Part shown: positions 12,931 to 28,100 of the stretch, piece after piece
Position numbering within the stretch: the first letter of the stretch is position 1
Layout of the letters: the number at the start of each line of letters is the position of its first letter
Source: Moringa oleifera
Taxonomy: Eukaryota; Streptophyta; Magnoliopsida; Brassicales; Moringaceae
Length of the DNA: 64,000 nucleotides
Reading direction: 5' to 3'
Assembly: GCA_021397835.1 (NCBI GenBank)
Contig: JAJFZO010000777.1
Coordinates: 932,501-996,500, forward strand
Translations under genes and position numbers: made by a program
Notes under the pieces: generated by a model
The model's input: only the letters and a program-made list of their open reading frames with translations
Told to the model about the DNA's origin: nothing
Database searches by the model: none

Positions 12931-15900
12931 CTACTGGATCTCACCATCCTCACCAAGTTCCCCATCCTCTAGCTCCTCGTAACCACCACCATTTCTTCTG
13001 GAACCATCTCGGTGATCTCTTTTGTGTCTTTTATGCCGGCTTTCACTGTCTGATTCCGGTGAGTATGCATGCTGCCAATGAATATCAGAGAAATTAGTAC
13101 TTCGAATGTATCATCCATAACATATGGCAAGTAGCTAAACATACCTTTCTTGATTTTTTACGGTCACTACCATGTCTGCGAGACTTTTTAGACTCCTCTT
13201 TATCATCCTTATCAGAATTCATATCATCAACCGAACTATGACGCCGTCTCCGATGTTTCCTATCTTTTTCCTTTTCTTTTTTCTTGTCCTCTTTGTGGCT
13301 GTCTGTTATGTCTACATTTTCGCTATCTGTATCTTCCCTTTTTGTTCTCTCCTTTCCCTTCTCTCTTTCGCGTTCCCTCTCTTTCTCTTTTTTCTCCTTT
13401 TCCTTCCTTTTCTCTTTCTCCTCCCTTTCTTTCTCCCTCTCTTTGTCTTTTTTTACCTGCAAAAACACCAGATATGCATATTAAAGCTTTCATTCCAAAA
13501 ATATGTATCAAACAATATCATATGTCACATATATTAAAAGGAGAACAAAGTACCTAATAATTGGACGACATTATACATCCAAATTACCAATAGCGCGTAA
13601 GCTTTAAAGTAAAAAGCCTATAAATTTAACCGGATCTTGGCAAATTAGACAAAATCACCACACCATTACGTTAAGTTATTACAAAACAAGTCCTATTCAA
13701 AGCAATTCTTCGATGTCAGGAGCTAATTATCATGCATCATGGGGTTTGGCAAAAGTTGTTCATAAAGATTCACTTTCGGGGCCTATTGATATTAATATGC
13801 ATTTCTAACTAACAAACAGAACACCACCAAACACTTAAAAAGAGTCTCAGACAGTCACAAAAAAATTCAGTTACCTTTTCCTCTTCACGTTTGCGTTCCT
13901 TTTCTTTAGCCTTTTCCTGTAAGTATACAATGTATTCTTCAAAGATCTCTTTCCTAAAGCTCTCTTCCCCAATTGACCTGATAGACGAGAAAATACTAAG
14001 GGAAGCAAGCATACTTCAAGATGAAAGACCTGTTTTTGGAGAACAAATAGGAATACCTATACTCTTGGCTTTCCTCAACAAGTGGTCTGGCGTCCTCCCA
14101 ACTAGAAAATGCAGTGATTTCCTGCAATGAAGCACAACACCACATTTGATAGGATGGTCAAAGGCATCTCTTTGGTGAAGCTGGGGGAAATCAGAAAAAT
14201 AAAAACAAAAAGTTTATCTGTGTACACATTTCAGCCTTACCTTAAATGTATGCAATAGTTTAGTGAAATCATCAGCAAGACGTTGACGCTTTTTTGCCTC
14301 TTTCTCTTCTTTTTCCTTTGCTCTGTCAAGCAACTCCTCATATACAAGCTGCAAACAAATACAATCAAATCTTCCACAATCCAAGAAAAGGAATCTGTCA
14401 TATGCCGATAAAACTGAACAGTAGACTTAATGGGAAATACGGTCATAATGACAAACTGTACGCAAACTTAACGCCAGAAGCAGCCAGAATAAAGAAATTG
14501 ACAAGATAAAGCATGAATCTGCAAGAGAATTATCTTCAATATTAGAGGCTACTACAAAGGTCTAGAAACAGAAACTTATTTGCAAAAATTTCTGTATAAA
14601 AACCATCCTTGTGAAGAAATGAAGACTCTTTGGCAACCTTAATTCATGGCCATGTCTACCTGTAAGACCCTAACATTATAGCTTATGTTCAAGATAGACT
14701 TTTGGTGATTGAAGAACCTAATTCTAATTCCACTGATAAAGATAATTGTGACAGCTCTTACAGAATAGATTATGTTCTTGCAATCAGCTTGTTTTTTTCT
14801 TGCAACCTTCAGTTCAACTTTCTTTGTTGTAGCCACTATGCCGCTTAGAGTAACCATTCTTTTGGACAATTAAATTTCACTTTGATCAAAAGCCAAAAAG
14901 ATAAAGGAACCCAAGACCTGTGGCCAACCAAAGCCCATCCCTGTCACAAACATCTGAGGAAGGCACTAAACCCAAGGGCACAAACACCAGTTTCATTTAA
15001 TATATGAATAGTGGAAGGAAGTGAAGAAAAAGTAGGGCATGGACCACATACCTATTTGATGAGCAGAAAATAACAAGAATTTGGACTCCCATTCCATATC
15101 CTCGAGAAGTTATTTATTCAAAAATTGGTGACAGTTAAAGGTGAAAATAAAGACGAGGTTAATCTACTTGACTCACTTTGCCCTTTCTTTTACTTCTCTC
15201 TGCTCAATCAAACAAGTAGACATCATTCGTTTTCTAGCTTTTCCACCCTTTCCATCCTTCTTTTCTCTCTTTTACTCCTTGTCTCGTATGAAAAAAGAGT
15301 ACTAAGCACCCTGCTTCTAGCCTTAACAATGTCCTTCAGCCTGTATTTACACACTGCATAGAAGGGTCTTCCTAAACATTGATAATAGCATGTGAAACAA
15401 CGAATTTCATCACCATGCCAACTAAAGACTCTTGGCTCAACACATTATTAGGTTTTCAAACCCATGTCCTCTGTCAAGCAAACCAGAACATATTTAAGAA
15501 ATTAACCCACCAAACAGTATACATCTCTTCAAACACATTCAAATAGACATATACATGTTACATTTTTATATGGAAACAAACTAATTTTGGAAAAACAAAA
15601 GATTTAAAAATCAAAATGGAAAGAGATACCATTAAGTTAATATCTGATATTGGTGGAGAACTGAGATCTTCTGATATTGCAGCCTTGAAATCCTCCAATG
15701 TCCATGTAGAAACAATGGAAATCTGGAATACAAAGGGGCTGAGATGAAGACAAGTTCAATACCAACAAAGTACCAGCAACAGACACAATTGTATGCAGAG
15801 TATTATCTTACCTTCTTTGACTTTATTGCATCCTTTATGCGAGTTCTGTCTTCATGATACTGTTGATATGCAAAACAAAAAAAGATAGATGCAATCATCA

Positions 15901-18900
15901 GATTTGAGCAAACCAAAGACATACGATTATCAATCTCTTAGCCTCCAGAAAAACAACATAAAAGGTTAAAATACAGGTCGCCAGCACTCGCACGAGAGGT
16001 AATGATATATGAGATAGAATCCATATGTTCTCTAATTGTCCCTTTAAAATCAGTCAGACAATTAAAATCAACAAATGGGAAGCACATGATTCACACATCA
16101 AGATAATGCTATAAACAGAACTGACTTCAACATGTACAACATGAGCATTAGACAGGACAGAAGAACAATAAACTAAGATCCAGTTCCATGATGACCTGCT
16201 TGTCTAATTCTTCAATGACATCCTCAAACAAATCCTTTGGTGTTGAACCAGCAGTATTTGATGCAACAGCATGATATTGAGGCAAATCTTTAACCTGCAA
16301 GGTAAAGACAAATAGACTAAGCAAAATGAATCTATTTCTGATCCAGTTGTAATTTTTTTTCATCCTTTTATTTTGAGCTAACCCTGTTGTCCAACAACGA
16401 AGCAGGTTGAGTACCTTCAAGCAATAGTCACGCCACTGAGTTTTAGCTGTGAGAGTGCCTTCAGTAACATGTTCTTCCATTAATTTGCGGAGTGCGTCAC
16501 GATTTTTTCTCTCAGCCCGCCTCAGTTGTTCCTTATATTTGGTCCAGAATTTAGACAAAAGCATGAGAAATGGCAATTAAGAACATCTAACAAAGGGGAA
16601 CTATTGACCATAGAATGAGTTCTACCTTCTGTATCTTCTTTTGTTCCTCTTCTTCCTTCTCTAGGTCATGAATATATTCCTGCCATAATGCACATTAGGA
16701 TTTAATTCTAACATGCATGGTCAACTCAAAGGCAATGTACCTCAAAAACAATCAAGCGATCAATTTTTTCAAGACGCAAGCATCTCTCATCATCCTCTAA
16801 GCGATCTTGTACTTTCCGCCACTGACTGTTAACCTTCAGATTGTAGACAGTGTAAAATCTAATGAAAAAAATTATCAAATTTACATACGCAACACAAACT
16901 AAGATCACTAATCACCAAAGTACCTTAATAAATTCACAAGATTCCAGGTAATTCCTGTATTCAGCTATATTCCGCCTATGGTCCTCCGCTGCCTTTTCCT
17001 TTTCCTGCAGTCAATGCCAAAATATAAACAATAAGATTTACATCCTAAGAAGCATTCAGATTACCAAGTTCTACAAGCACAAAAGATATTTTAAAAAAAA
17101 TGGTAAATTCAACAAACTGCAGGAAGACCAAAACTTACCCTGCTGATACACCAAATGTTAAGAGAGACACAAAAATGCAAGGAAAGCACAACGTGAAGAA
17201 TAACCAGCACATTTCATTTGTCCGTTGTCATCAAACTTTGAGGCATTAAATGTAAAAGGAAGTTATTGAATACTAAATATCAATATAGCATCGGGTTCAC
17301 AGTCTTACAAACCAGAACCAATACAGGCATATTACACAACCAAACAAGATTACTGAATTGACAAGCACAATTCCATGTATTAGATTCTTCAATAGAATTA
17401 GCAAGCAAAACATAATCCATCACTTGTAGTGAGAATAAGTATCAGAGAGAGCAAAGGAAAGAGGGCGAGAGGAAGAAAGGCACTGGAAGCAGTACATTTA
17501 GAGAAACATAGAGATATCAATAGTCTGTAATAAACTACTTCAGCAACACACTAATGTCAACCACCACTACCCAGTTTGTTACCAGGAAGCTACTCCTTAA
17601 TGCCAAAATTGAAAGTTTTTTTTTTCTTTTTTCTTTTGGTTGGATGACAAACAATAGGACTTCCATACATCCAGAGATACATAACCCCAAATATTCATGT
17701 ATAGACACATTTAAACACATGCACACACACGTACGTTTGGGGACAGGATTGACAGCAAGTACAGAAAGATACTGAGGAAGCCAACATTACTTCCCTGTTA
17801 TGGCAAACTGGCTATTTGTTAGTTTCCTTTTTATTTCGTTATTTCTTAGGGAGCATGAATTTGAGTCACCAAGACAAAGGGCTCCAGAAATAAATGTCCA
17901 ACTGTAACTCCCACCTGTGCATTCGCATGGACAAGCAATGAAGCACATTCCAAAAGTCAATACCTTCCTCTCAAGTTCCACGATGTAGTTGTCAAAGAGA
18001 TCCTCACGGTCTCTTGGTCGTTCAACAGCCTTGAAACGTTCATCATTTTCAAACAAACTTACAGCTTTGCTGATGAAGTAAAGAGTTCAATTAGAACATA
18101 AATTTCCTACAGTACCAAGACTGATTAACAAAATTACAGATAGGCCAAACTTAAAGCAAACTTTTTGTGGTACAAAAGATTTGAACCTCCATTTCATGGA
18201 TGATGTAAGTTCCTTTGACTCCTGAAAAGTACAGAACATCGTTACAGCATCAATCAATCAGAAATATATGAAAGAAAAAGGGAGTGGAGCAGGAAGAAAG
18301 ACCAAGCTCTACTGCATGCAACATACCTCCAGCATCTTAGTGAATTCTTCACGAGCTTTTTTCTGTCTCATGCGCCTCTCCTCAGCCTCTAGTTTTTTCC
18401 TTTGTCCCAAATACTATAACACAAATTTTAATCAAATTTATGTCAAAATGAAATAAATAATGTCATTAAAGCATAAATGAAATAATTGAGCAGCAAATAA
18501 AGGAAAGTCTATGAAGCCCCACTCTATCCAAATAGAACTACGAAGACAAGCCTAAAATTTTCTGCAAAGAAATTGACTTAAAGTTTGATGTTATATTTAC
18601 CTCATTAAATGCTTGCTTCCGCTCACCAAGGGTCCTCAACGCACCATATCTTTTGTCATTAATAATCTCTCTCATTGTCTGACATAAGATTTATAATCTC
18701 AATCAACAAAATACTTAGAAGAAAAATGGCAGAGAATAGAAACAATATAGCTAAGCTACCTGCTCCCAAGTCCAGTCAGACTGAACGTTTGCAGATTCCA
18801 GCAGAGCTTTGAAAGCATTTTTTGCCTCCTAAAGAAAAGAACAAAGTAAAGATAGAAGCAAATGAGGAAGGAAAAAAATGCTGATCCTGGCATTAACAAT

Positions 18901-19134
18901 AAACAACAATTTCCCAAAACAATGTACCACCTCTTCCCCAAAAACACCTCCTCCCGCCCTAACCCAAAAGATGGAGGAAGGAGAAGAAGAAGAAGAAAAA
19001 AAAAAAAAAGAATATCTAAAGCAGTACCTGCTTACTGGCATAAACAAGCGGTTCATCATCATTTGTTTTATCCTCTAGAGGAGTCACGTTAACTTTCCCA
19101 GCTACTGCCATTCCCTTTTTTGCTTCCTGCCAAC

Positions 19135-19165
<31 letters not shown>

Positions 19166-22100
19166 AAAAAACAAAATGTGAACCAATTTAATCATATGTT
19201 TGTCATGCTTCCATGCCTACTCTCTAAATGAAGGTATATGTGTTTTGTCAAATGAACAATTTCAGGCCAGTATTAAATATCCTGGCCAATTTATGAATTT
19301 CAAAAGAACCTCTTAAGATATGGTTTTTTTTAAAAAAAAAAAAAGACCCTTCTAAAATAAGTCATGCCTCAATGTCCAGTGCGGAAGCTCCATCTATAGA
19401 ATTTGCAGCACCCTGAGATGCCAAATTGTCAATGCTACTCCTGATAAGATACATAAGAGAGCATATAATTGTCAATTATAACCATATAAGATCTCTACTC
19501 AAAAAAAATTACAACCATACAAGATCATCAGAAATTAAAGAAGCAAAAGTAAATCCATACGTCAATGTTGTGTTGGCATTGACCACTGAAGGCAAAGGAT
19601 TCCCTGAAACAACAGCAGGTAAAGGAGTCACAGTTACCACAGGGGGTTGCACTCCAGTTGCACTAGCTGCAGCAGATTGTGGGACAGATCCAGGAACTGG
19701 CACCGGGGAAGGATTAGCAACAGAAACAGGGCTGGAAACCAACCCAGATAATGCTGATGAAGCACTGGACCCAACAGGAATACTTGCAGAAGCCATTTCA
19801 TCTGAGGAGACAGCAACAGCAGCTGGGGCTTCAGAAGTTGCCATAGATTCCGATTGGGTTTCCTGGCTAACTGATAGTTGAGCCTGCTCCCGAGCTAACT
19901 GGAATAGATATGTAAAATGAGTTAAATGCAAGCTGCTATGGACAGCAAAGAGAAAAATACGAATGAAATTGATGAACCTTCAATTCCTCAGGTATTGACC
20001 ACTTGGACTGCTTTGTAATCTTATTGTAGTAGTACCTGCAAAAGCACTCCCTCAATTACATATCAACTGAAGTAACTTAAAACTAACAACCAAAGGAACC
20101 TAAGGTATTAAAGAGTTATTACGCACTTTCTACCCTCTGGAGTTGTAAATTCCTTCCAAACAGTAGATGCATCAGCTCTCTGTTACAGAGACGATAACTA
20201 TTAATTGCAGAAGAGAAACTGATAATGGAAGATCATTCAAGTACAATATCATAAGGTTGCAAAAAAGAAACAATCTCTTTTAAAAAAAAGCATATCTACT
20301 TGATTATTCTTTAGTGAAAAAGTAATTCATTACAAGAAAAATGTTAAAAACCTAAATCCACAGGGTAGCGAAACTAAGCCTACACTAAACAGTATTGTCA
20401 AACACTAAAAGCCAATGTCTGCTCTACAAGACCCTACATGAAAATTTTAACAAAACATAAGGAGTTTCGTACAAAACTCCAACGCAACATAGAGCAGAAT
20501 TCGCATTAAATTTCAAACTGCTTGCACCATCTCCATTACTTCGACAAACCAGTTTGCAACGATAAGTTTGCTATTTTATTTCAAGTACATTTTCCATTAG
20601 GCTAAGACCAACCAACTATAGTTGAAAAACAGAGAAGTTAAGCATTTGAGATTTTCTTTACTATACATGAGAAGTAGCAATTTTCCAGTCATCACACATC
20701 AGCAAACTCATAAATTTTAGTTCATATCAGGTAACTTCACAATGAAATGAGGGAGTCCAAGAAAGAGAAAGTTCACATCACAAGGATGAAAACAAATAGG
20801 GATTTAACAAGCGACTACAATTTTCCGGTGGGTACAAGTACCATTGATCCAGTATTTCATACCTCTCAATCAGTAGCACAAAGTGTACCTGTGGAGCTCT
20901 ATAGAGATGAATACAAACAAATACTTTGCAGAGACAATGTCATTAAACATAAACTAAAATATTAAAAAGTAAGGACTTATGAATGGATAAAATAAATATT
21001 TCGACTCCACTGATAGACATGATGCACAGCATAAGGATATCTCTTGTATTCATCTTTCAAGGCATAACAGCAAGATGCACAACTTGTATCTCTTTAATAC
21101 AGAATCAGGGATATGCAAGGTACCAAACAGAAACACAAGAGCAGGAAAGATATAGAGATAGATGAGAATGTTAATTTATGAGGACAATTCTCACAGGCAA
21201 ACAAGAAGAGGTGCCACTCTAGCCTCATCCCAAAATCTCTATATGGAGTGCAATGAGTTTCTTTTAAAAGAAAAGTAACAATAACTTCTCAGCATTCATT
21301 CAGAACATTCAATCACCACTTTGACAAAAAAACTTTCCCTAGATGATAAAGAAAATGAATACAGCAAAATGTTGCCTGCCTTGAGAAAGTGAAAGCCCGC
21401 CTTCAAAGTGAACATACAGAGCAGTCGTTAAATTTCTCCAGACTTGCCATGACCTCTACAAACCAGTTGAAAAACATGCACAGAAAAGGAGAACACGCAT
21501 AAAAAAATTTTGATCAATTAAAGTGTGGCAACAATCTTCATCATCCAAGAAAGGCAACACATTTGGTACAAACAGGAAAGCATATCAAATGCATGTTCAA
21601 CATATTAGAGGCAACAGTCTAAATTACAGAGATAACATATTTGTTATATGACTCACCTCGAGTGGGCTCATCAATTCCAGAGGCTTTTCCCAACTAGATT
21701 GTTTAGTCCGCTTGTTATAATAATACCTGGAGCAATACATGTGCTTGTCAAGAAAAAATTCAAGAATAGAACACCAAATGTCTTTAACTATGGGATAATC
21801 TTAAAATAAAAATAAACGTACCACCTAACTAGACTACACTTTAATGAAAAATCAAATTAAGAAGACTCTTATAGCAAAGCATGATTACCTAATGAATGAT
21901 AATATTAAGGAGTCCAATCCCAAAACAAATAACAGAAGAAGCACATATTCTGAACGAGAGGTCAAAGTGGAGAGAAATAAACGCCTAAACACTCCACCAA
22001 CAACAATTTACCTTCTCCCATCAGTAGATGTGTGCTCTTGCCAATCAGACAAGGACTGCTGAGTAACACTAGGAGAGTTTACTGCCTGATTTTCCACAAG

Positions 22101-25100
22101 ATGCAATATCAATAAAATAACCAGTCAGGTACAAGAACATTAATAAAATGGAAGCAAGAAATTGAAAGGTAAGGGCAGAGAGGGGAAACAACTGTGCCTC
22201 AGGAAAATAAGAATCCTGCCATCATCACTAAATTTCCCAGAAAATTATACTGCAGTTTGTTCGAATTACTGAACATTTATAACCTGGTAGCGAAAAACAA
22301 GTAAAAACATTTTAACAAGGGCTGGTAGCACAGCCAACATCGTAACATCTTATCAAACCCTTGTCACGCTTTATTTATTACAATATCATGAAATTGATGT
22401 GACCAAGTTTAAAGTCTACTGGACCAATCTAAAAGACCACAGATCGAATATAACATAAATAATTGTGATTGATCATCTAACAGTCAACCGCAAAGCAAGA
22501 AAATCTCTTGAGGCTGGATCATCTTCAAACCCGTGATCTAATTGTCCCTTTTTTTTTCCCCTCTTTTTCCTCTTGCCAAATAATGGTGCTTCAGAAAATA
22601 ATGCTTAATATGATGGTTTGGAACAAGTTTGTGTAGAGAACTCGAGAGAGTGAGAGCCCTAGCCCGCCGTAGGAAGGAGATGGTGTCCCTCGATTCTGAT
22701 GGCGTCCTTCGCCATCAGCATCAACCGCAAGATCTTGAAATTATCAATGGAGGGAGGTGAAGAAACCGATCTTAAAGTCACATAACAAAGTCAAGGTAGG
22801 CGATCGTCTCTGTACATGGGTTGGCATGAATGGAGGCTTGCGAGATCGGATGGTGGAACCGATGGAGATGAAAGAAAACCCTAGCGATCGATATGTGCAA
22901 ATCTCTAAGATACAGAGAAGGCAAGGGAAGAGCTTAGTCTTTTCAGAAGATAGGGATGGGTTCAACTAGTGGAGGAAGGTAAAGGTGTCCAGGATATTGT
23001 TCGATAGAGGAAAAGATAAGAAGTTCCAGCAAATATCAGGAGGGTTCGAGGTTTCAAAGCTAGCGGGGGAGATAGTAAATCTAACTTTCGGCAAGTCCTA
23101 CAGAAACATGGTTGTCGAAAGGAAATCGATGCATAGCAATGGAGCAAGTTTTTAGGTTTTGGGCCTCAATTGGTGTTTGGGCCCAAAGCTAAGAGAGCTT
23201 CGAGTGTGAGGCGTAGGGCAAACTCGAATCCGATATTAGAGGTTTTGAATGGAAAAGACTAGGTGGAACAAATGGACCATACCTTCAATAGCCTAGGTCA
23301 CAGATTCAATAGTTATAGAGGAGCTAAATTAGGGCCAAGCAACAAAGAAACGATCAGAAGTGCTCGATTCTTCTTCAAGTCGTAGTGTTGAAACAGAGTG
23401 AAAGAGGACGATCAACGAGGTCTCTCTCTGCTGTCAAGAAAGATTAATATGAGCAAAGGGAATCTTAGGAATAAGGCAAACTATGCAATTCGAAGCAATG
23501 AGGTAAGTGCTACATCTAAGAGGGGGGGTTTCTTCCTATTTGATGTCTAAGGCAAAAAGGTTGTGGTTACAAAAGATTGGGGGGTAAATCAACATAGGGG
23601 TTCACTAGGAGAGAGGAAAAGAATGAATTCAAGGCTGGCGTTGGTCGATATGAGTGACAGGGAGGCAGAAGAGATGAGGGACGAGGCTATGGCCTTAGCA
23701 ATTGAGTTTGGATTGGGTGCGGGAAAGGAAGTTTTAACTCCAAAGGTTAGGAGAATGAAGGTTAACCAACAAATGGTATCGACCACAATGTTGAAGAACA
23801 TGCAGAAAGTATGTAGGGTTATGAGTTTCTCATTTAAGAGTTCGAAAGATTAGGTTGTTAGTTTGTTTACTAAAATTGAAAATAGAGCAACAATCACTAG
23901 GAAGAAAAGATAGTAAAGAAGAAAGGGTCTGTTAATGTTGACAGGGAATTGAAAAGGTTAAAATGTAGGGTGAATTATGAGAAAAAAAAATATGGGTAAT
24001 CTGACGGTTTGGGGGGGGGGGGAGGGGGGGGGTTGGATGACCCTTAAAACAGATTATTATTAGGATGCAATTTCGAGATGGAAGGTGAATTTAATGTGCC
24101 TTTAAGAAACTAAAATGAAGGAGATAACGATGGGATGATCAGAAGTCTTTGGGGAGGAAGGGAAGTTGAATGGAGGCACTTGCAAGCTAAAGGGAATGCT
24201 GGTGAGACTCTAATAATGTCGAGTGAAAAACTGGAAAAGCTGCAAGGTAGTTAGGTTGGGAAAGAAACTATAACTTATATTTTTTAATAGGAAGGGATAA
24301 ACCTTAGTTGGATGTTTACTAAGGGGTACAAAGACACAGATAGAAGTCAACGCAACCTTTTATGGGATGATCTTAAGGAGTGTAGAAGAAGAGGGAATGG
24401 GTCGCCATGGGTGGTGGGAGGAGATTTCAATGAAATTCTATCTTCCCAAGAGAGAATTGGGGATAACATTAAGGGTAAGATAGTGGGAGCTTTCAGAGAA
24501 AGTAGTGAGAGAGTTGAAACTCCAAGATTTACCTCTAACATCAAGCCACTTCACTTGGTCTAATCAAGGAGAGGTACCGATGATGTCTAAGGCTCGACAA
24601 ATTTTTGGTTTCAAATGTGTGGGAGCAAAGGTTTTCAAGAATGCAACAGAGGCTTTATCCAAAACCCATATCCAATCACCACCTCATTGTCTTAAAGGTG
24701 GAGGGTATGAAGTGGGGACCATGTCCATTTTAGAGGTGAAGCATCTGAAATGAGGACCATGTCCATTCTAATTCGAGAAAATGTGGTTGAAGGTGGAGTT
24801 GTACGATCTTGTGAAGTGTAAGTGGGAGGAAGAGGGGGTGGAAGGCAATACTAGCTATGTAATGTCAAAAAAATTAAAAAGGGTGAAGGAAGATATCAAG
24901 AAGTAGATTAAAAAAAGGATTGGAAATATAAGGAGGAAAAATGAGTTATGGGAGAAATGGACAGCAAGGTGATGACTAGTAGGGGTAATGTAGTTATCCG
25001 TAAAAAAAAAAAAAAAGGAGTTATTTCAAAAGTTGAACCAGGTAATACAGATGGAAGAAATATCCTAACGTCAAAAATCTCGAACTTTATGACCCAAAGA

Positions 25101-28100
25101 AAGGGATAAAAACACCAGCTTTTTTCATAGAATGGCTAATGCACACCATAGACAAAACTTCATTAACAAGTTACAAATTGGAGAAGTGATGGTGAAAGGG
25201 AATGAGGAACTAAAGAAGGAAGTTGTTGCATTCTATAAAAAATTATAGAGTGAGGATAAAGGCTAAAGACGGAAGTTAGATGATTTGAACTTCACAATTA
25301 TTAAGGAAGACTTGAAGAGGCAAATAGAGGAACCATTCCGGGAGGAAGAGGTAAGGACCCCCCTAAAGGAGTGTGTAGGTAATAAGGCATCAGGTCGAAT
25401 AGCTTTACAATGGACTTCCTCAAAATACATTAGGAGGTTATCCAACAGGATATGATGGAGCTTTTTTTTTTTTAAATCCGGACAGTTTGTAAGTGCTATA
25501 AATGCGACATTTTTAGTGCGGATCCCAAAGAAAACAGGCGCAACTAACCCGAAGGACTTTAGGCCTATTAGTTTGGTTGGGTGGATTTACAAACTTATAG
25601 CTAAGGTCCTAGCAAATCGATTGAAGAATGTGGTGAACAAGGTGATTAGCCATGACCAAAACGCATTCATGCAGGGAAGGCAGATCTTAGATGCGGTACT
25701 AACAGCCAATGAGGGTAATTTGTAAACTGGACAAGGAAAAGGCATACAACCATGTTTCGTGGGACTTTGTCTTATACATGCTGAGAAGAATTAGATGTGG
25801 AAAGAAATGGTGCAATTGGATGAAAAAGTGTGTTATCTTCTAAATCATTTGCATGCTGTTAAATGGCAACCCCACGAAATTCTTTAAGTCATCTAGAGGA
25901 TTAAGGCAAGGTGACCCATTGTCTCCCTTGCTCTTCATTATTGTAATGGAGGCTTTGGATAAAATGTTGTCCAAGGCTATACAATGTGGGCTTCCTGAAG
26001 GCTTTAAGGTGGGAGGACAAGGAAAAGAAGTAATGATATCACATTTTCTTTTTGCGAATAATACCATCATCTTTTGTGGCACCCAGGTAAAACATATGAT
26101 AAACTTAAGGAGCATCTTGTTGGGTTGGTTTTGAGGTGGTATTGGGGCTTAACCAAGAGCGAGTTAATTCCATTGGGTTGGATGAAGAACCATTGGCGGA
26201 GTGGTTGGGGTGCGAAATAGGCTCCATACCTATCTAGTACTTAAGTTTATCCCTAGGAACAAAGATTAGAGATGTCAATGTTTTGAATGGAATTATGCAA
26301 AAAATGGAAAACGATTAGTAGGATGGAAGAGACACTTTTTCTTTCAAAAGAAGGTAGCTAACTCTAATTAAGAGCACAATGTCAAATCTGCCCATCTACT
26401 ACATCTCTCTTTTCAATTCCAAGTGCAGTAGCTATTAAAGTAGAAAGGTTACAATGGAGATTTTTGTGGGGCAGCTCAGAGGAGATTAAAAAATTCCATC
26501 TTATCAAGTGGACATGTTGACAAAATCGATAGATTAAAAAAGGATGGGGATAAAACCACTACAATTGTTCAACAAGGCATTGCTCAATAAATGGCTATGC
26601 AGATTCACGACAAAAAAGGAAGGATTATGGAGGAAAATTCTGGCACCAAAATATGTTTTAGGGAAAGGAAGGTGGATGACCAGAATAGGTAGAGGAGTCT
26701 TTAGGACAAGCACTTAGAAGGCCATAATGAAAGGGTGGGAGGATTTTGAGAGGTTTGTTAGATTTAAGATTGGGAATGACAAGTCAGTCAACTTTTATGT
26801 GAAGTATTCTCAAATTTTTTTTGTTATGGCAACTGATAAGGATGCCATGGTTCGCGACTGCATCTAAGGAGGAGAAGGGACTAAGGTGGAGTAGACCGTG
26901 GCAATGAGGAGAAACGTACAGGACGAGGAGATGCAAGGTCTACTGCAGTTTTATGGCAAGATTCATGAAGTAAAAGTAAATCTGGACTAGCCAAATAAAA
27001 GGTAATGCTGAGCATGGGTGATAATATGTTCGAGAATTTCAACGTTAGAGATTTCTACAAGTTGTTGGATTAACTTGGGAAGGAGAAGTTGCATCCACGG
27101 AATTTGGTGTGGAAGGCGGGAGTCCCAACAAAGGTATCCTTCTTTGTGTGGGAGGTAATACATGGGAAGGTGCTTATTATCTATAACTTAAAGAAAAGGG
27201 GTATCACCTTGGTGAACTAGTGTGCCTTGTGTAAAGAGAAAGAAGAATCAATCCAACACTTGTTTCTAGAGTGCGAATCGACTAGACAGATGTTGGGGGG
27301 GAAGGCAATAGTGTAAAAGATGGGGGTAGATTGGGTGGCGATGGGGATAAGGGCAGGGAGCTCTTGGCATGGAATGGCACCTACAAGGATAAAACTAGGA
27401 AAAAAACTATTTAGGAAAGTATTCTTGTTGGTTTTGTGGCTGATTTGGAGGGAAAGAAATAGAAAAGTTTTTGAGGAAAACGAACACCCATTGAGGAGTT
27501 TTTGCACTCAATGGATTCATATTCTGAAGTTGTCGGATGCTGGGAATGATTTTGTACATGAGGAGGAATTCGTAGATTTCGTAAAACTTCTAACATGTTA
27601 GGAAATTAACCTTTGTACATGGGTTGCACCCCCTTGGTGCTATTTTATATAATAATACTCCTTATGTTTCTGCTCAAAAAAAAAAAAATAGAGCTTAACA
27701 CAAACATTTAAACACATTGCATAATAAAAAAATCCTGACGGATTTTCATGAAAATAATATCTATAAAATAAATTTAAAATGATTAATTATGAGAATATGT
27801 TGGGAAACTTACCTGATCTGTGGAAGAAGTGACTGGAGTCTGCTGTACTGGTGGAACAAGTGATCCGCTCTGACTGCCTGGAGGCAACCAAGGTTGTGCA
27901 GCTACAGGCGCAATGGTTGCATGCATTTGAGAAATTGGCTGGAACTGGGAAGACGTGTTGGCATTGTTTTGTGGCTGACCATAAGGTGGTACAAACTGGA
28001 ACATTGCAAGATGATGAAATTAAGAGCAAAGGCAATTTTGAAGCGAGGCAGAATAAGTGGAAAATAGCATTGAGGACTAACAGTATATGATGAAGAAAGA

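Noticed and set aside
13172..13557. Several overlapping + strand frames rich in F, L and S
   Set aside because: They are the antisense of the K/E/R-rich tail of PRP40A (exon 26). The low complexity comes from the opposite strand.
19426..19881. 151-codon + strand frame rich in A, T and G
   Set aside because: It is the antisense of PRP40A exon 8 (S/A/P/V-rich linker), which fits the conserved gene on the minus strand.
22620..22640. Possible target-site duplication for the LINE (TAGAG near 22634 and after the poly(A) at about 27690)
   Set aside because: Only about five bases match, too short to separate from chance.
24011..24032. G-run in the LINE as a functional quadruplex
   Set aside because: It sits in decayed retrotransposon sequence and is likely a simple expansion or an assembly artefact.
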